From assembly GCA_025924495.1 (NCBI GenBank), contig JAICIG010000047.1, positions 1 to 25,536 of the forward strand: a DNA stretch of 25,536 nucleotides, read 5' to 3'. Made by a program: the position numbers and the translations under genes. Of this stretch, positions 25,001 to 25,536 are shown one piece after another (positions within the stretch are counted from its first letter, which is position 1; each line of letters opens with the position of its first letter). The DNA comes from Pirellulales bacterium. Lineage in GTDB: Bacteria > Planctomycetota > Planctomycetia > Pirellulales > JAICIG01. The notes under the pieces are model-generated. The model was not told the DNA's origin and searched no databases. It saw nothing but the letters and a program-made list of their open reading frames with translations.

Positions 25001-25143
25001 TGCGCCGCCCGATGGGCATCGCCATCGTCGGCGGGCTGATCTTCAGCCAGATGCTCACGCTCTACACCACCCCGGTCGTCTATATCTACCTCGATCGCTT
25101 CCGACTTTGGAGCCAACGGACGATTCTAGGGCGCCGTTCGTAG
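22060..25143 (+). CDS. mdtC: RND efflux pump inner-membrane subunit, MdtC-like
   Basis: The second RND transporter of the operon, 1027 residues, paralogous to the preceding one and matching MdtC in length. The proton-relay residues D401-D402 ([15 protein letters not shown]) and K922 ([16 protein letters not shown]) are intact, so both subunits look functional. Shared blocks include [42 protein letters not shown] and [17 protein letters not shown]. The ATG at 22060 overlaps the previous stop. No outer-membrane channel (TolC/OprM-like) gene follows; the operon ends 11 bases before an inverted repeat. In E. coli only MdtC is essential for proton-coupled function of the heterotrimer, but which subunit dominates here is not readable. 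Confidence 0.93.
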   Translation: MTLSEPFIHRPVGTTLLTVAITLAGALGYVLLPVSPLPQVDFPTIQVSASLPGASPETMASAVATPLERQFGRIAGVTEMTSTSYLGMTTIVLQFDLDRNINAAARDVQAAINAARGRLPPNLPSNPTYRKINPADAPIMILALTSDTYTKPRMYDYASTILQQKLSQVAGVGYVIVGGGSAPAVRVDLNPTVLNHFSVGLEDVRTVLANANANRPKGQIADGSRAWSISTTDQLLAAKEYEPLIVAYRRGAPVRLADVASVTDSVEDLRAAGFSDGKPSITMIIYRQPGANIIETVDRIRGLLPRLQAQIPAGIDLAVAMDRTTVIRASVHDVQFTLLVSIGLVILVVFLFLRNVRATFIPSVAVPVSLIGTFGVMYLAGYSLDNLSLMALAIATGFVVDDAIVVIENIARHLEDGISPLAASLQGAKEIGFTVVSISVSLVAVFIPILLMGGIVGRLFREFAVTLSVAIGVSLLVSLTTTPMMCAVMLKEKHAERHGWLFRFSERIFDWILGGYEATLRLVIRHQFLTMLVTLATIGFTVYLYVVVPKGFFPQQDTGRLVGNVLADQGTSFQAMEDYVKRFASIVSEDPAVTGVIAFTGGQNGASNSARMFINLSPIEERQLTADEVIGRIRKKLSGVPGANLFLQPVQDLRVGGRVSSAQYQYTLKGDNLQDLNTWAPKMLAELRKLPAIVDVNSDQQNKGLQARLEIDREAAARLGITLQTIDDTLYDAFGQRQVSTMYKPLNQYRVVMGVEPEFWQNPDALRHVYVRAPAGAEVPLSALYRYASTNTPLSVNHSGQFPSVTLSFNLTPGSSLGEAVEQIEEVTTRVGLPETIQGSFQGTAQAFQASLSNQPLLILAALVTVYIVLGVLYESYIHPLTILSTLPSAGVGALLALMLCRVELNVMALIGIILLIGIVKKNAIMMIDFALEAERTQGKSPEAAIFEACLLRFRPITMTTMAALLGGLPLALGTGAGSELRRPMGIAIVGGLIFSQMLTLYTTPVVYIYLDRFRLWSQRTILGRRS

Positions 25144-25153
25144 CTCGACTCCT

Positions 25154-25287
25154 GGCGAGCCGAGACGTCAGCCCCCTGTTGTGCTGAACGCTCGCTGCGT
25201 CCCACACGCGGAAAATTCGTACCGCACTCTCTATCCGCTCCTGATATTATCCGCTCGGAGAACCGAAGCTGACGTCTCCGGCTCGCC
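25154..25287. repeat. Inverted repeat pair between convergent genes, possible bidirectional terminator or dispersed element
   Basis: GGCGAGCCGAGACGTCAGC (25154-25172) and GCTGACGTCTCCGGCTCGCC (25268-25287) are reverse complements apart from one extra base. They enclose 95 bases with no gene. The element begins 11 bases after the MdtC-like stop and lies 55 bases from the end of the convergent gene. GGCGAGCC-type arms followed by CCCCCTG are, to my recollection, frequent dispersed repeats in Pirellulales genomes. That makes a mobile or recombinogenic element as likely as a terminator. Confidence 0.55.
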
Positions 25288-25341
25288 CTTCGACACATCG
25301 CAACGTCCTACCGCAACAGAGAGCTCGGCTATCCGAGAAAG

Positions 25342-25536
25342 CTAGTGCACGTAAAGCGCTCGGCCGACGGCGCCCGTTCCGGGCTCTGGCGGATTCTCAA
25401 GATAAGCCGGAGAGTCGATGATCGCCGTCTCGACTTGCGTTTCCGTCTGGCCATTGTCGAGATCGGTCACGTAAGGCGTTGTGTCGGGCAACGGAGAGGC
25501 GCCCTGGAAGTACTCGCCGAACAGGAAATCGACCAG
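25342..25536 (-). CDS. C-terminal fragment of a gene running off the window, DUF4214-like
   Basis: Only the last 64 codons and the TAG stop are visible; the gene continues beyond the right edge. The fragment reads as acidic and soluble: VDFLFGEYFQGASPLPDT, then QVETAIIDSPAYLENPPEP, ending GRALYVH. The run Q-V-x-x-A-I-I-D-S-P-A-Y resembles the end of a DUF4214 unit, in which a helix ending S-x-E/A-Y recurs. Such units sit at the C-termini of large planctomycete surface proteins. This is a weak match from a short fragment. It converges on the efflux operon. Confidence 0.55.
   Translation of the reverse strand: MVDFLFGEYFQGASPLPDTTPYVTDLDNGQTETQVETAIIDSPAYLENPPEPGTGAVGRALYVH

Overview
The window looks like a chromosomal segment from a planctomycete, most likely a Pirellulales-type bacterium. 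This is inferred from content, not from a marker gene. The pointers are two DUF1501 proteins with Tat-like signals, a Tat-exported enolase-superfamily enzyme, a pair of bacterial-PH-domain membrane proteins, a planctomycete-style helix-turn-helix-like small protein and a very large beta-propeller sensor kinase. Coding DNA is GC-rich. No rRNA, tRNA, CRISPR array, transposase or integrase was found.

Layout. 21-1241 (+) is an exported mandelate racemase/ManD-GalD-like enzyme. About 1330-2640 is a small accessory islet: two short orphan genes, two copies of one palindromic element and a degraded reading frame. 2640-3992 (-) is a DUF1501 protein with a good sigma70-type promoter and a dyad at its predicted start point. 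4126-7764 (-) holds a polytopic GT-C-like membrane protein, a small HTH-like protein and an overlapping pair of PH-domain membrane proteins. 7844-8236 (-) is a small membrane-associated HExxH protein. It is divergent from an APC-type transporter with a C-terminal soluble domain (8454-10481, +). A second DUF1501 gene with its own promoter follows (10636-11976, +).

12184-13378 (+) is an antioxidant pair: AhpC of the three-cysteine type and its likely reductase partner AhpD, with a strong GC hairpin between them. It converges on a two-component operon (14053-13415 response regulator, 17184-14050 kinase, both -). The kinase has a periplasmic two-propeller plus Y_Y_Y sensor and a HisKA_3 core; the regulator is NarL/LuxR type. 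Across a 392-base divergent intergenic region lies a translationally coupled RND efflux operon of MdtABC type (17577-25143, +). That region carries a 16-bp perfect-arm dyad and a second inverted repeat, so the kinase/regulator is the obvious candidate controller of the pump. No outer-membrane channel gene is present. The window ends in the 3' part of a minus-strand gene, separated from the pump operon by a 19/20-bp inverted repeat.

Most of the window is ordinary planctomycete housekeeping, transport and stress content. The best leads are the putative operators, the palindromic element pair, the AhpD lacking the active-site-adjacent histidine, and the sensor-kinase/efflux pairing. No clearly novel system was demonstrated.
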